Below, piece by piece: positions 8,207 through 16,652 of a stretch of 64,000 nucleotides of DNA. The translations under genes and the position numbers were made by a program. The stretch spans positions 62,001 to 126,000 of the forward strand of contig DAOUMS010000001.1 in NCBI GenBank assembly GCA_034409565.1, written 5' to 3'. Position 1 is the stretch's first letter. The number at the start of each line of letters is the position of its first letter. Origin of the DNA: E44-bin89 sp034409565 (lineage in GTDB: Bacteria; Chloroflexota; Dehalococcoidia; Dehalococcoidales; RBG-16-60-22). Below the pieces are notes generated by a model. That model was given only the letters and a program-made list of their open reading frames with translations. It was not told where the DNA came from and searched no databases.

Positions 8207-9223
8207 ATGATAGTCCAGATGCAGACCGGTGTCGATGTCCAGCAGGTAGATGGCGTGGTGCAGCGTGCCAAGTCGCTTGGCTTTCAGGTGCAGTTGAACC
8301 TGGGCACGGACAAAATCGTCATCGCCATCCTGGGCGGCAATACCGGACAGGTGCCGACGGATACCTTCGCCGTTCTCCCCGGCGTGGAAAGCGTCACCCG
8401 CATCATGAAACCGTACAAACTGGCCTCGCGGGAGTTCAAGGTTGAAGACAGCCTGATAAATGTGGGCAAGGTGCAGATTGGCGGGGGGCGTGTTGTGGTC
8501 ATGGCCGGCCCCTGTGCCGTGGAGACTGAAAAGCAGCTCATGGAAGTGGCCGGGGCAGTCAGCAAAGCCGGGGCGGCGGTGCTGCGGGGCGGGGCCTTCA
8601 AACCGCGTACCTCGCCTTTCACCTTTCAGGGCCTGGGGGAGGCCGGTCTGGAACTGCTGGCCAAAGCCAGAGAGACCTTCAGCCTACCGGTCATAACCGA
8701 GGTGGTTGACCCGCATGATGTGGGGCTGGTGGCCAAAGCAGCCGATATCCTTCAGGTCGGTGCCCGCAACATGCAGAATTTTGCCCTGCTGACCGAGGTG
8801 GGGAAGAGCAAGCGGCCGGTGCTGCTGAAGCGCGGCTTTTCCAACACCATCACGGAGTGGCTGACCGCCGCCGACTATCTGCTGGCCGAGGGGAATAACC
8901 AGGTCATTCTCTGTGAGCGCGGTATCAGGACGTTTGAGGACAGCATTCGCTTTTCCGTGGATATTTCCTCCGTACCGGTGGTAAAGAAGTTCAGCCATCT
9001 GCCGCTGGTTGTTGACCCCAGCCATGCCGCCGGGCACTACTCGCTGGTGCCGGCCATCGCCAAAGCCGCAGTGGCGGCCGGTGCCGACGGTTTACTCATT
9101 GAAGTCCACCCCAACCCGAAGGAAGCGCTGGTGGACGGTCTGCAATCGCTGACCATATCTGACTTCACGCGGCTGATGGCCGAGTTGAAGGCGATTGCCA
9201 AATCGATTGGCAGATATATCTAA
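8207..9223 (+). CDS. aroF: 3-deoxy-7-phosphoheptulonate synthase (DAHP synthase, type I-beta)
   Basis: First enzyme of the shikimate pathway: condenses phosphoenolpyruvate with erythrose 4-phosphate. The 338 residues comprise a ferredoxin-like N-terminal domain (about 1-70, MIVQMQTGVDVQQVDG...) and a KDO8P/DAHP-synthase TIM barrel with VMAGPCAVET, LRGGAFKPRTSPF, LQVGARNMQNF, LLKRG and VDPSHAAGH. This is the I-beta architecture, in which the N-terminal domain may bind a feedback amino acid. No other aro genes adjoin it. Start chosen because MIVxM is the usual N-terminus; the ribosome site is weak. Confidence 0.95.
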   Translation: MIVQMQTGVDVQQVDGVVQRAKSLGFQVQLNLGTDKIVIAILGGNTGQVPTDTFAVLPGVESVTRIMKPYKLASREFKVEDSLINVGKVQIGGGRVVVMAGPCAVETEKQLMEVAGAVSKAGAAVLRGGAFKPRTSPFTFQGLGEAGLELLAKARETFSLPVITEVVDPHDVGLVAKAADILQVGARNMQNFALLTEVGKSKRPVLLKRGFSNTITEWLTAADYLLAEGNNQVILCERGIRTFEDSIRFSVDISSVPVVKKFSHLPLVVDPSHAAGHYSLVPAIAKAAVAAGADGLLIEVHPNPKEALVDGLQSLTISDFTRLMAELKAIAKSIGRYI

Positions 9224-9242
9224 TGGCACTGGTTCAGCTGTG

Positions 9243-9920
9243 ATGGAAAAGGTCATCGTGTCCTGGAGCGGGGGTAAGGACAGCGCCCTCAGCCTTTATG
9301 AAATCGAGCGAAGCGGCCACTATCAGGTGGTATCTCTGCTGACCTCGATAAGTGAGCAATACGACCGGGTGAGCATGCACGGCGTGGGCCGGGAAATGCT
9401 GGAGCGGCAGGCGCAGGCGCTGGGACTGCCACTGATAGAGATACCGCTACCCGGAGACTGTTCGGAAGAGGAATATGAATCCCGGCTGCTGGACATCCTG
9501 GGGCAGGTGAAAGCAGACGGCATCACTCACGTGGTCTTTGGCGACATTTTTCTGGAGTGGATTAAAGAGTACCGGGAGAAGAACCTGGCCAGAGTTGGCA
9601 TGACGCCCGTGCTGCCTCTATGGGGACGTAAAACTGCGGAGCTTTCCCGTTCCTTTGTCGCCCTCGGTTTCAAGGCGGTTATCACCTGTGTTGATACTAA
9701 AGTGATGCCCGGGAGTTTTCTGGGCAGGGTGTTCGACGAGCAGTTTTTGGCTGAGCTCCCGCCTGGCGTTGACCCAAATGGTGAAAACGGTGAGTTCCAT
9801 TCCTTCGTTTTCGCCGGGCCGATTTTCCGGGAAAGCATACCGTATACTCAGGGCAGGACTGTTTTCAGGGACTCCTGCGGTTTCCGTGACGTGCTACCAG
9901 TGGAGGGATGGCATAAATGA
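9243..9920 (+). CDS. ATP-pyrophosphatase of the Dph6 (diphthine-ammonia ligase-like) family
   Basis: A 225-residue adenine-nucleotide alpha-hydrolase-like protein. The PP-loop SWSGGKDSALSLYEIE is at the N-terminus, and VFGDIFLEWIKEYREKNL and PNGENGEFHSFVF are family hallmarks of the Dph6/COG2102 group. Eukaryal and archaeal members amidate diphthine on EF-2; bacteria make no diphthamide, so the bacterial substrate is unknown. The ATG at 9243 places the PP-loop where the family has it; an earlier ATG at 9195 lies inside the DAHP synthase gene. The last 4 nt overlap the next gene (ATGA), indicating coupling. Confidence 0.85.
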   Translation: MEKVIVSWSGGKDSALSLYEIERSGHYQVVSLLTSISEQYDRVSMHGVGREMLERQAQALGLPLIEIPLPGDCSEEEYESRLLDILGQVKADGITHVVFGDIFLEWIKEYREKNLARVGMTPVLPLWGRKTAELSRSFVALGFKAVITCVDTKVMPGSFLGRVFDEQFLAELPPGVDPNGENGEFHSFVFAGPIFRESIPYTQGRTVFRDSCGFRDVLPVEGWHK

Positions 9921-11350
9921 AAAATGAGATAAAGTTCGGCACCGATGGCTGGCGGGGCATTATCGCTAAAGATTTTACCTTTGACAACGTGCGGGTCTGC
10001 GCCCAGGGGGTCGCTGACTACCTGAAACAGGCGGGGATGGCCCGGCATGGGTTAATCATTGGCTATGATACCCGCTTTGCCTCCGAGGACTTCGCCGCCG
10101 CCGCCGCCGAGGTGACGGCGGCAAATGGCGTCAGGACCTACCTGTGTGATAAAGCAACTCCAACGCCTGTGGTCAGCTACGGCGTGCTGGCTAAAAAGGC
10201 GGCTGGCGCCATCATTATCACGGCGAGCCACAACCCGGGTATCTGGAATGGTTTCAAGTATAAAGACCAGCACGGGGCCAGTGCGCCTGATGACGTTACC
10301 GGGGAGATAGTAAAAGCCATCGACCGGACGCTGTCCGGTGGGAAAGTACCAAAACAGATGCCGTTGGAAGAGGCGGTAGGGCGGGGGCTGGTGGCCCAAA
10401 TTGACCTGGCGGAAGTGTATCTCAAACAGGTGGCCAAACTCGTTGACCTGCCCGCGATACGCAAGGCAGGACTTGACATAAAAATAGATCCCATGTATGG
10501 TGCCGGGTCGAGTTATCTGCTGGGATTGCTGCAGGGCGGCCGCACCAGGGTGCAGGAAATCAACGGCGAGCGCAACCCGCTTTTTCCGGGCATGGTGCGC
10601 CCCGAGCCGATTGCCGCCAACCTGAAAAGACTATCTTCGCTGGTGAAAGAGCAGGGGGCCAGCGTTGGCCTGGCCACAGACGGCGATGCCGACCGCGTGG
10701 GCATAATTGATGAAAAGGGGAACTTCATCACCCAGCTACAGACATTTGCTATGCTCTGTCTTTACCTTCTGGAGACGCGCGGGGAGCGGGGCCCGCTGGT
10801 CAAGACTATCACCAGCTCCAGCATGATTGACCGACTGGGCGAGTTATACCAGGTGCCGGTGTTCGAGACGACGGTCGGCTTCAAGTACGTGGCTCCGATA
10901 ATGAACGCTGAGAACGCGCTCATTGGTGGTGAGGAGAGTGGCGGCTACGGCTTCCGTGGCCACGTGGCCGAGCGCGACGGCATCATGGCCGGCCTCTACT
11001 TTGTCGATTTCATGCTCAGGACGGGGAAAACGCCGTCGGAGCTTTTAGAATACCTCTATAGCAAGGTGGGGCCGCACTACTACCAGCGCATAGACACTGA
11101 GTTCCCGGAAGCGGAGCGCCAGACGATTATTAATCGACTGCGTGAAGAGCCTCCGGAGTCAATTGCCGGCGTGAAGGTTGATGAAGTAGACACCGCCGAT
11201 GGCTTTCGTTATCTTCTGGCGGACAAGAGCTGGCTGCTGGTCAGGTTCTCCGGCACGGAGCCGGTGCTCCGCATCTATGCCGAGGGCAGCTCTGATGCCA
11301 GGGTGAAAAAGCTGCTGGCAGAAGGGAAGAAGCTGGCGGGAGTGAAATAG
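9917..11350 (+). CDS. Phosphoglucomutase/phosphomannomutase family protein
   Basis: A 477-residue alpha-D-phosphohexomutase, which interconverts hexose 1- and 6-phosphates through a phosphoserine. All four domain signatures are visible: the active serine in TASHNPGIWNGFKYK, the metal loop DGDADR, the sugar-binding GGEESGGYGFRGH, and the phosphate-binding RFSGTEPVLRIYAE at the C-terminus. The N-terminus FGTDGWRG is typical. Whether it acts on glucose, mannose or glucosamine phosphates cannot be told. It overlaps the Dph6-like gene by 4 nt. Confidence 0.93.
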   Translation: MKNEIKFGTDGWRGIIAKDFTFDNVRVCAQGVADYLKQAGMARHGLIIGYDTRFASEDFAAAAAEVTAANGVRTYLCDKATPTPVVSYGVLAKKAAGAIIITASHNPGIWNGFKYKDQHGASAPDDVTGEIVKAIDRTLSGGKVPKQMPLEEAVGRGLVAQIDLAEVYLKQVAKLVDLPAIRKAGLDIKIDPMYGAGSSYLLGLLQGGRTRVQEINGERNPLFPGMVRPEPIAANLKRLSSLVKEQGASVGLATDGDADRVGIIDEKGNFITQLQTFAMLCLYLLETRGERGPLVKTITSSSMIDRLGELYQVPVFETTVGFKYVAPIMNAENALIGGEESGGYGFRGHVAERDGIMAGLYFVDFMLRTGKTPSELLEYLYSKVGPHYYQRIDTEFPEAERQTIINRLREEPPESIAGVKVDEVDTADGFRYLLADKSWLLVRFSGTEPVLRIYAEGSSDARVKKLLAEGKKLAGVK

Positions 11351-11446
11351 ACTATTTATTAACTTTCCTCCGCTTTATAACCAGACCGGAGGCAATATCA
11401 GGTCTTCACCGTTTCACTGCCAGGATACTTTCCGCCTGTTGCCTCA

Positions 11447-12679
11447 TTACTCAGACCTTAGCGCTTCAATGGGGTTCAGCCGTGAGGCGTTCCAGGCCGG
11501 GTAAAACCCGAAGAACAGGCCGATGCCCACCGCTACCGAGACGGCAAGGATAACTATATCAATGGAGACCACGGTTGTTATTACATCCGTGAGGTTGATA
11601 AACGCCGAGATCCCCCAGCCCAGGATAACGCCGATAATACCGCCGGTAAAGGTCAGGAGGGCCGCCTCAACCAGGAACTGCATCCATATGTCCTGCTCCC
11701 TGGCGCCGAGCGCCTTGCGGATGCCTATCTCTCTGGTCCTCTCCAGCACCGAAACCAGCATGATATTCATCACGCCGATACCCCCCACCAGCAAAGAAAT
11801 GGCGGCGACAGCGCCCAGAAGAAGAGTTAACGTTTCCGTGGTTTCCGTCATCATCTCCGCCATCTCCTGCGTGGACATAATGCGAAAATCATCATCCACG
11901 CCGGGTCCAAGACGGTGCCGGTCGCGGAGCAGGCTGGTGGTATCCTCGACAACCTGCTCGGCCAGTTTCTCCTCGGTGGCCGTTAAGGCTATAGATGATA
12001 TCACCTTTTCGCCCTGGGCGGTGCGTGGCTGGGCCACCGCCTGCTGCATGGCGGTCAGCGGGATATAAATGGCATCATCAGCCGACATGCCGGGTATCCC
12101 GCCCCCCTCGCTCTCCAGAACACCGATGACGGTTACGATAAGGCCACTCATACGCATCCGTTGCCCTATCGGGCTAGTATTGACGAAGAGGGTCTCCTTC
12201 ACATTGGAGCCAATCACCGCCACCTTGGTACCGCGCTGGTATTCCGCCTCGTAGAAAAAGGTGCCACTGGCAATCTCTAAATTCTCTACCTCCCAGTATT
12301 CTGGTGTCACGCCACTGACCGAGGAGTTCATGTTCTCACTGCCGACGACCACCTGGAAGTTAGTTGAGTAGTTAGGCGCCACCGCGTCTACATTGGGCAC
12401 CTGCTTGGCTATTGCCTCGGCATCTTCCATGGTCAGTGTGTTCGCCGCGGCGCTCCTGATGCCGCCGAAGGTACGTGCCCCGGGCCTTATGGTAATCTTT
12501 TTGGTACCCATGCTTTCAATACGGGAGAGAATGCTTTCCTGAGTACCCTGGCCGATGGACATCAGGGTAATGACAGAGGCCACGCCGATAACCACACCAA
12601 GGATGGTCAGAAAGCTCCGCAGCTTGTGAGTGCTCAGTCCAATCCAGACAGTGGCGAAGAAGATGCCCCATTTTTTCAT
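11447..12679 (-). CDS. ABC transporter permease, MacB/FtsX type
   Basis: A 410-residue permease: an N-terminal transmembrane helix (about 17-40), an extracytoplasmic MacB-type core domain (about 45-270), then three helices of the FtsX domain (about 285-400), with the typical LERTREIGIRKALGA loop and final RLNPIEALRSE. It partners the ATPase encoded just upstream (4-nt overlap ATGA) and the adaptor lipoprotein. MacB-type systems are mechanotransducers driving export of peptides, lipoproteins or drugs rather than passing substrate through the membrane. Third gene of the efflux operon. Confidence 0.93.
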   Translation of the reverse strand: MKKWGIFFATVWIGLSTHKLRSFLTILGVVIGVASVITLMSIGQGTQESILSRIESMGTKKITIRPGARTFGGIRSAAANTLTMEDAEAIAKQVPNVDAVAPNYSTNFQVVVGSENMNSSVSGVTPEYWEVENLEIASGTFFYEAEYQRGTKVAVIGSNVKETLFVNTSPIGQRMRMSGLIVTVIGVLESEGGGIPGMSADDAIYIPLTAMQQAVAQPRTAQGEKVISSIALTATEEKLAEQVVEDTTSLLRDRHRLGPGVDDDFRIMSTQEMAEMMTETTETLTLLLGAVAAISLLVGGIGVMNIMLVSVLERTREIGIRKALGAREQDIWMQFLVEAALLTFTGGIIGVILGWGISAFINLTDVITTVVSIDIVILAVSVAVGIGLFFGFYPAWNASRLNPIEALRSE

Positions 12680-13344
12680 GCGCTTGCCTCCGTGACGATT
12701 TCGCCGTCCTTGAGCTGAATTATGCGCTGGCAGTGACTGGCGATGTTGGCATCGTGGGTTACCACAACCAGGGTAATGCCCTGCTCGGCATGCAGGGAGG
12801 TTAGAATGGAGATTACCTCCTCGCCGGAGCGGCTGTCCAGCTGGCCGGTAGGTTCATCTGCCAGAAACAGGGAAGGGTTTTTCACTATGGCCCGGGCGAT
12901 GGCAACCCGCTGTTGCTCCCCTCCCGAAAGCTCGATGGGACGGTGCTTGACCCGCTCCGCGAGTCCCACCCTGGCCAGTGCCTCTAGGGCACGCTTACGG
13001 TCAACATTGCCGGTATATGTCATGCCCAGTTCCACGTTGGCCAGTGCCGTGAGACGGGACAGCAGGTTAAAGGTCTGAAAGATAAAGCCAATCTTCTGTC
13101 CCCTGATGCGGGCCAGTTCACGACTGCTGAGGCGGCTGACCTCCCTATCCTCAAGGTAGTATTTGCCCGAGGTCGGTACGTCCAGGCAGCCAATAAGGTT
13201 GAGCAGAGTCGTCTTCCCTGAGCCTGAAGGCCCCATAATCGCCACCAGCTCACCCTGCTTGATGTGGAGGTTTATCCCCTTGAGTACGGTCAGCTCTCTC
13301 TTGCCCATGGGATAGACTTTGGTTATGTTCTGTAATTTCAGCAT
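12676..13344 (-). CDS. ABC transporter ATP-binding protein, MacB/LolD type
   Basis: About 222 residues from the ATG at 13344 (MLKLQNITKVYPMGKRE), preceded by GGGAGA; a start 10 codons earlier is possible but lies in the adaptor gene's end. Walker A GPSGSGKTTLL, signature LSGGEQQRVAIARAI, Walker B SLFLADEPTG and the H-loop VVVTHD are all present. It energises the adjacent permease. The overlap with both neighbours implies one polycistronic mRNA running from about 15190 down to 11447. Confidence 0.94.
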   Translation of the reverse strand: MLKLQNITKVYPMGKRELTVLKGINLHIKQGELVAIMGPSGSGKTTLLNLIGCLDVPTSGKYYLEDREVSRLSSRELARIRGQKIGFIFQTFNLLSRLTALANVELGMTYTGNVDRKRALEALARVGLAERVKHRPIELSGGEQQRVAIARAIVKNPSLFLADEPTGQLDSRSGEEVISILTSLHAEQGITLVVVTHDANIASHCQRIIQLKDGEIVTEASA

Positions 13345-13357
13345 GAAGTGGTCTCCC

Positions 13358-15145
13358 TTATCGTGGCCGGCCAAAGAATAATGGTGGCCCTGACGGCCTT
13401 TGTTGCGATGTCGCCGCTGGTTCAGTAACCGTCCCTTCCGGCACGACTAACTCTTCGCCTTCACTGAGTCCCTCAGTTACCTCGGTGAACTGGTAGTCGC
13501 TTATGCCGGTCTGTATAGCGCGCTTTTCTGTGGTGCCATCCGGTAACACCACCTGGACGTAGGACTGGAATCCCTCGCGGGTAATCGCCGCATTTGGTAC
13601 CAGTAACACGTCGGTCTTCTGCTGCACGATTACGCTCACGGTGACGGTCAGGCCCTCCCTGAGCTGAAAGTCTTCCGGTATCGCTGAGGACACCTGCCCT
13701 TGCTGTGCCCCCTGCGATTGCTGCATCTGCTTCATAATCTCTTCCGCCTGTTCCTGCGTAATCTCGCCGGCGGCAATGGCTTGCTGCAGACGCTCGGGAA
13801 TTTCACCCTGCTCTATCTTCTGTGTTAACTCCTGTCGCGCTGTCTGCTGTTCCTGTATCATTTCTTCAAGTGACGCTACTTCTACCTTTACTTTATAGTT
13901 CACCACGCCTGACTGAATGGTAGCCGTTGGCGAGATATGCGTAACCGTTGCCGGCAGGGTCAGACCGGATATGGCATCCACCTGCACCCAGGCTTCTCCC
14001 CCCTCTTCTACCTGCAATATATCCATCTCACTGACCATGATTTCCGCCTCAAACTGGTTCGGGTCGGCCAGCTGCACCGCCACAGTACCGCTAAAAACTT
14101 CATCGCCGCCTTCTACGTTTACCTTGGTGATGAACCCGTCGAATGGCGCGACAATAAGCGGGCTCTTGCTGTTGGCGTCTCCCAGCTTTTCCTGAGCATT
14201 CACCAATGCCTTCCGGGCTTCCTCTATATCCAGCTGGGCATCCTCCACGTCATGCCTGGCGTCGGCTACATCTAGCTTCGCTTCCTCCAGGTCATATTCG
14301 GCGTCCGCTACCGCTTTCCTGGCATCGTCTACCGCTATCTGTGCGTCCTCAAGTGCCAGCTGTTTCTGCTTCACCAGCAGTTGTTTTTCGGCCACGTCCA
14401 GGGCCACATCGTTGGATACACTGAGGCTGGTATCATCCAGTATCTCCTCTAATTCCTCCTCAGCATCAGTTAGCGCTTCCTCGGCAAGAGCTTCCATATC
14501 AACCCAGTACTGGAAACTGCCCGGTGCATCTAACTCGCCCCGCAGCACCAATCTTATAAGCCTCAGGTTATCTTCCGCCTCATCTACGGCGTCCTGTGCT
14601 TCTTCTACCTCATCTATTTCGCCCAGGTTATATTCCGCCGTGTCCAAGGCGAGCTGCGCCTGACTCACGGCAACCTCCTTGGATGTGACCTGGCGTTCCG
14701 CAGTAGCGACGGCATCTTTTTTATCAGCGGCCGTGCGTTCATAGTCGATAACTTTGCGCTCAGCCTGGCCCAGGGCGCGCTCCTTGGCCGTCAGGGCACG
14801 CTCGGCGGCGGTCAGTTTATCCTGCAACACTTCCAGTTCATCCTCCCATTCCTCCGTGTCCAGGCTGGCCAGGACCTGTCCTTCGGTAACGATGTCTCCT
14901 TCCTCTACCAGGACTTCCTCCAGTGTTCCTTCCGGGTAGAAGAGGTCAACCGCCAGGTCCTCGGTGGTAGAGAGTGCCAGATTGCCGGCGGCAGTTATTT
15001 CTATGGTCAAATTACCTCGCTCTACAGTTGCTGTCTGGGTTGCCGCTGCCTCGGTTTCGCTGTCATCAGAACCACAGCCTGCTGGCAGTACCACGAGGCC
15101 AGTCAGGATGAAGGCAATCAGTGTTGTCAGGGCAAATCTCTTCAT
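13358..15145 (-). CDS. Efflux adaptor lipoprotein (HlyD/MacA family) with extended coiled coil
   Basis: A 595-residue periplasmic-adaptor-type protein. It has a lipoprotein signal with lipobox LPAGC (Cys24), an N-terminal barrel/lipoyl half (about 40-95), then an unusually long heptad-rich coiled coil (about 100-330, with runs such as ALEDAQIAVDDARKAV), the returning lipoyl half, a beta barrel and a C-terminal domain (to about 580). A second helical insert near residues 425-495 includes AAGEITQEQAEEIMKQ. Ordinary MacA is about 370 residues, so both insertions are large. First gene of the MacAB-like operon; no outer-membrane channel gene is near. The promoter carries a PhoP-like repeat. Confidence 0.9.
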   Translation of the reverse strand: MKRFALTTLIAFILTGLVVLPAGCGSDDSETEAAATQTATVERGNLTIEITAAGNLALSTTEDLAVDLFYPEGTLEEVLVEEGDIVTEGQVLASLDTEEWEDELEVLQDKLTAAERALTAKERALGQAERKVIDYERTAADKKDAVATAERQVTSKEVAVSQAQLALDTAEYNLGEIDEVEEAQDAVDEAEDNLRLIRLVLRGELDAPGSFQYWVDMEALAEEALTDAEEELEEILDDTSLSVSNDVALDVAEKQLLVKQKQLALEDAQIAVDDARKAVADAEYDLEEAKLDVADARHDVEDAQLDIEEARKALVNAQEKLGDANSKSPLIVAPFDGFITKVNVEGGDEVFSGTVAVQLADPNQFEAEIMVSEMDILQVEEGGEAWVQVDAISGLTLPATVTHISPTATIQSGVVNYKVKVEVASLEEMIQEQQTARQELTQKIEQGEIPERLQQAIAAGEITQEQAEEIMKQMQQSQGAQQGQVSSAIPEDFQLREGLTVTVSVIVQQKTDVLLVPNAAITREGFQSYVQVVLPDGTTEKRAIQTGISDYQFTEVTEGLSEGEELVVPEGTVTEPAATSQQRPSGPPLFFGRPR

Positions 15146-15197
15146 ATCTTCTACCTCATTAATTATATATTACCCGCAGGAAAAGATTTCTGCTATC

Positions 15198-15229
15198 AGT
15201 ATGACAGGGAAATATTAAGAAATTATGAA
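15198..15229 (-). promoter_or_regulatory. PhoP-like direct repeat and -10 box upstream of the efflux operon
   Basis: On the minus strand two tandem 11-mers, TTCATAATTTC then TTAATATTTCC (15229 to 15208), are followed by CATACT (15203-15198), 15 bp from the start of the second repeat. There is no other -35, as expected for an activator-dependent promoter. The same layout occurs at 15323 and 15886. Confidence 0.55.
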
Positions 15230-15322
15230 GATTTATGTGACTCGGTCAATATTCATCATTTATTCCTCTACCAGTAAGCAAGATATCGACGGCACACAGT
15301 GGTTTGCTGCTCTCTGCAAATC

Positions 15323-15354
15323 TTAATCAGATTTTAATATTTGTGCTTTATCAT
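15323..15354 (+). promoter_or_regulatory. PhoP-like direct repeat and -10 box upstream of the small secreted protein
   Basis: Tandem 11-mers TTAATCAGATT and TTAATATTTGT (15323-15344), then TATCAT at 15349-15354, 15 bp from the second repeat's start, the same spacing as in the efflux promoter. A strong AAAGGAGGTG ribosome site follows before the ATG at 15394. Confidence 0.55.
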
Positions 15355-15393
15355 TATTACTAGAATTTACAAAGGAAAGGAGGTGCAGCGACA

Positions 15394-15801
15394 ATGCGGC
15401 GAAGCAAAAAGTTAATTGTGGTGGCGGTGTTGGCGGCGGTGGTTCTGGTGGGAAGTATCGGCGGTATAGCCCTGGCCAATGGTGATGACAGTGAGCCTCA
15501 AGTCAGATTTGGGCAGTCTCTGGACAGGGTCTGTGAGATTTACCAAGAGAAAACGGGCGTCGCCATCGACCAGGAAGCACTCAGAGATGCCTTTGCCCAG
15601 GCCCAAGACGAGGTGCGAACTGAGGCCATGCAGAACCGCCTGAGTAGCATGGTAGAGGAGGGCACGATAACTCAGGAACAGGCCGATGAGTTTCTACAGT
15701 GGCAGCAGGCAAGGCCTGATTTTCCGTTTGGATTCGGCTTTAGAGGCCAAGGCGGGCACTGTGGTTTTCCCAGACCACCCATGCCGCCGAATGGCGAGTG
15801 A
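15394..15801 (+). CDS. Small secreted protein with ITQEQA motif, unknown function
   Basis: 135 residues: a clear N-terminal signal or anchor (MRRSKKLIVVAVLAAVVLVG..., likely cut after ALA), a helical middle (about 45-115) containing EEGTITQEQADEFLQWQQ, and a Gly/Phe/Pro-rich tail with His-Cys (GGHCGF) ending in a PRPPMPPNGE segment. No named family is assigned. The short ITQEQA-type helix also appears in the adaptor protein of the divergent efflux operon. It sits between that operon and the two-component genes, has the same upstream repeat, and is followed by a strong terminator, so it is a separate short message. It could be a periplasmic or cell-wall accessory of the sensor or efflux system; that role is inferred. 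Confidence 0.75.
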   Translation: MRRSKKLIVVAVLAAVVLVGSIGGIALANGDDSEPQVRFGQSLDRVCEIYQEKTGVAIDQEALRDAFAQAQDEVRTEAMQNRLSSMVEEGTITQEQADEFLQWQQARPDFPFGFGFRGQGGHCGFPRPPMPPNGE

Positions 15802-15835
15802 AAGCGATAACAGCATTATCTAGCTGCCTTACCAG

Positions 15836-15868
15836 GGAGAGGGGGAGAACACCCCCTCTCCTTTCTTT
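15836..15868 (+). terminator. Intrinsic terminator after the small secreted protein
   Basis: A 10-bp stem GGAGAGGGGG/CCCCCTCTCC with a 6-nt loop is followed by TTTCTTT, a standard rho-independent form, 34 bp after the stop codon. Confidence 0.85.
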
Positions 15869-15885
15869 GCTGGGCCAGAAGAAAG

Positions 15886-15915
15886 TTAATAATTTCTTAA
15901 CATTTGTGGTATAAC
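15886..15915 (+). promoter_or_regulatory. PhoP-like direct repeat and extended -10 upstream of the response regulator
   Basis: Tandem 11-mers TTAATAATTTC and TTAACATTTGT (15886-15907), then TGG followed by TATAAC (15910-15915), an extended -10. The repeat matches the TT(A/C/T)A(C/T)A-N5 pattern known for PhoP of Gram-positive bacteria, suggesting autoregulation by the gene it precedes. Confidence 0.6.
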
Positions 15916-15950
15916 ATTAACCAAGGACTGGTTAATAGGGGGCTGCAACG

Positions 15951-16652
15951 ATGGCAGGGAAGCGGGTACTGATTGTTGACGATGACCGGAAAACGGTGGA
16001 ACTGGTCACGCTCTACCTGAAACGGGACGGTTACCGGGTGCTGACTGCCTATGACGGTATTGAAGTCCTGCGTCAGGCCAGAGAAGGACGTCCTGACCTC
16101 ATTGTCCTGGACCTCATGCTGCCCGGTATGGACGGGCTTGAGGTTTGCCGCACCCTGAGGGAAGAATCAGATGTACCCATCATTATGCTTACCGCCAGAA
16201 CAACGGAACAGGACAAGCTGACCGGACTGGACCTGGGAGCGGATGACTACGTGACCAAACCTTTCAGCCCTAAAGAGCTGGCGGCCAGGGTGAGGGCCCT
16301 GCTCAGGCGCCTCCCCGGGGAGCGCGGCCCGTCTGGAATAAAGAACGGCAGACTCAGTGTGGACTTTAGCAAACATCAGGCCTTTCTGGGCAAGCAGTCT
16401 CTGAACTTGACGCCGACCGAATTCAAACTGCTGGGGATTCTGGTCAAGGAACCTGGCCGGGTTTTCAGTCGGGCTGAACTCATCGAAAAGGCCCTTGGCT
16501 ATGATTTTGAGGGTTTTGACCGTACCATAGATGTCCATATCCTCAACCTGCGGCGCAAGCTGGAGATGGACCCTGACCATCCCAAACATATAAAGACAGT
16601 ATACGGGGTCGGTTATACTTATATAGATATAGAGGTGCGAAGTGATACATAG
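15951..16652 (+). CDS. OmpR/PhoP-family DNA-binding response regulator
   Basis: 233 residues: a receiver domain (1-120) with the acidic pair DDD near residue 10, the phospho-acceptor Asp in VLDLMLPGMDG (about 53), Thr in LTART and Lys in YVTKPFSPKEL, then a winged-helix DNA-binding domain (about 135-230) with LTPTEFKLL and TIDVHILNLRRKLE. It overlaps the histidine kinase gene by 11 nt and surely works with it. The 11-bp-period repeats in front of this gene, the secreted protein and the efflux operon are candidate targets. Confidence 0.95.
   Translation: MAGKRVLIVDDDRKTVELVTLYLKRDGYRVLTAYDGIEVLRQAREGRPDLIVLDLMLPGMDGLEVCRTLREESDVPIIMLTARTTEQDKLTGLDLGADDYVTKPFSPKELAARVRALLRRLPGERGPSGIKNGRLSVDFSKHQAFLGKQSLNLTPTEFKLLGILVKEPGRVFSRAELIEKALGYDFEGFDRTIDVHILNLRRKLEMDPDHPKHIKTVYGVGYTYIDIEVRSDT

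Noticed and set aside
11367..11392. CCTCCG/CGGAGG hairpin between the phosphohexomutase and efflux permease genes
   Set aside because: Stem of 6 bp with a 14-nt loop and no T-tract; too weak to call a terminator.
15412..15606. Minus-strand frame within the small secreted protein
   Set aside because: Plus-strand gene has signal peptide, ribosome site, promoter box and terminator; the reverse frame has none.
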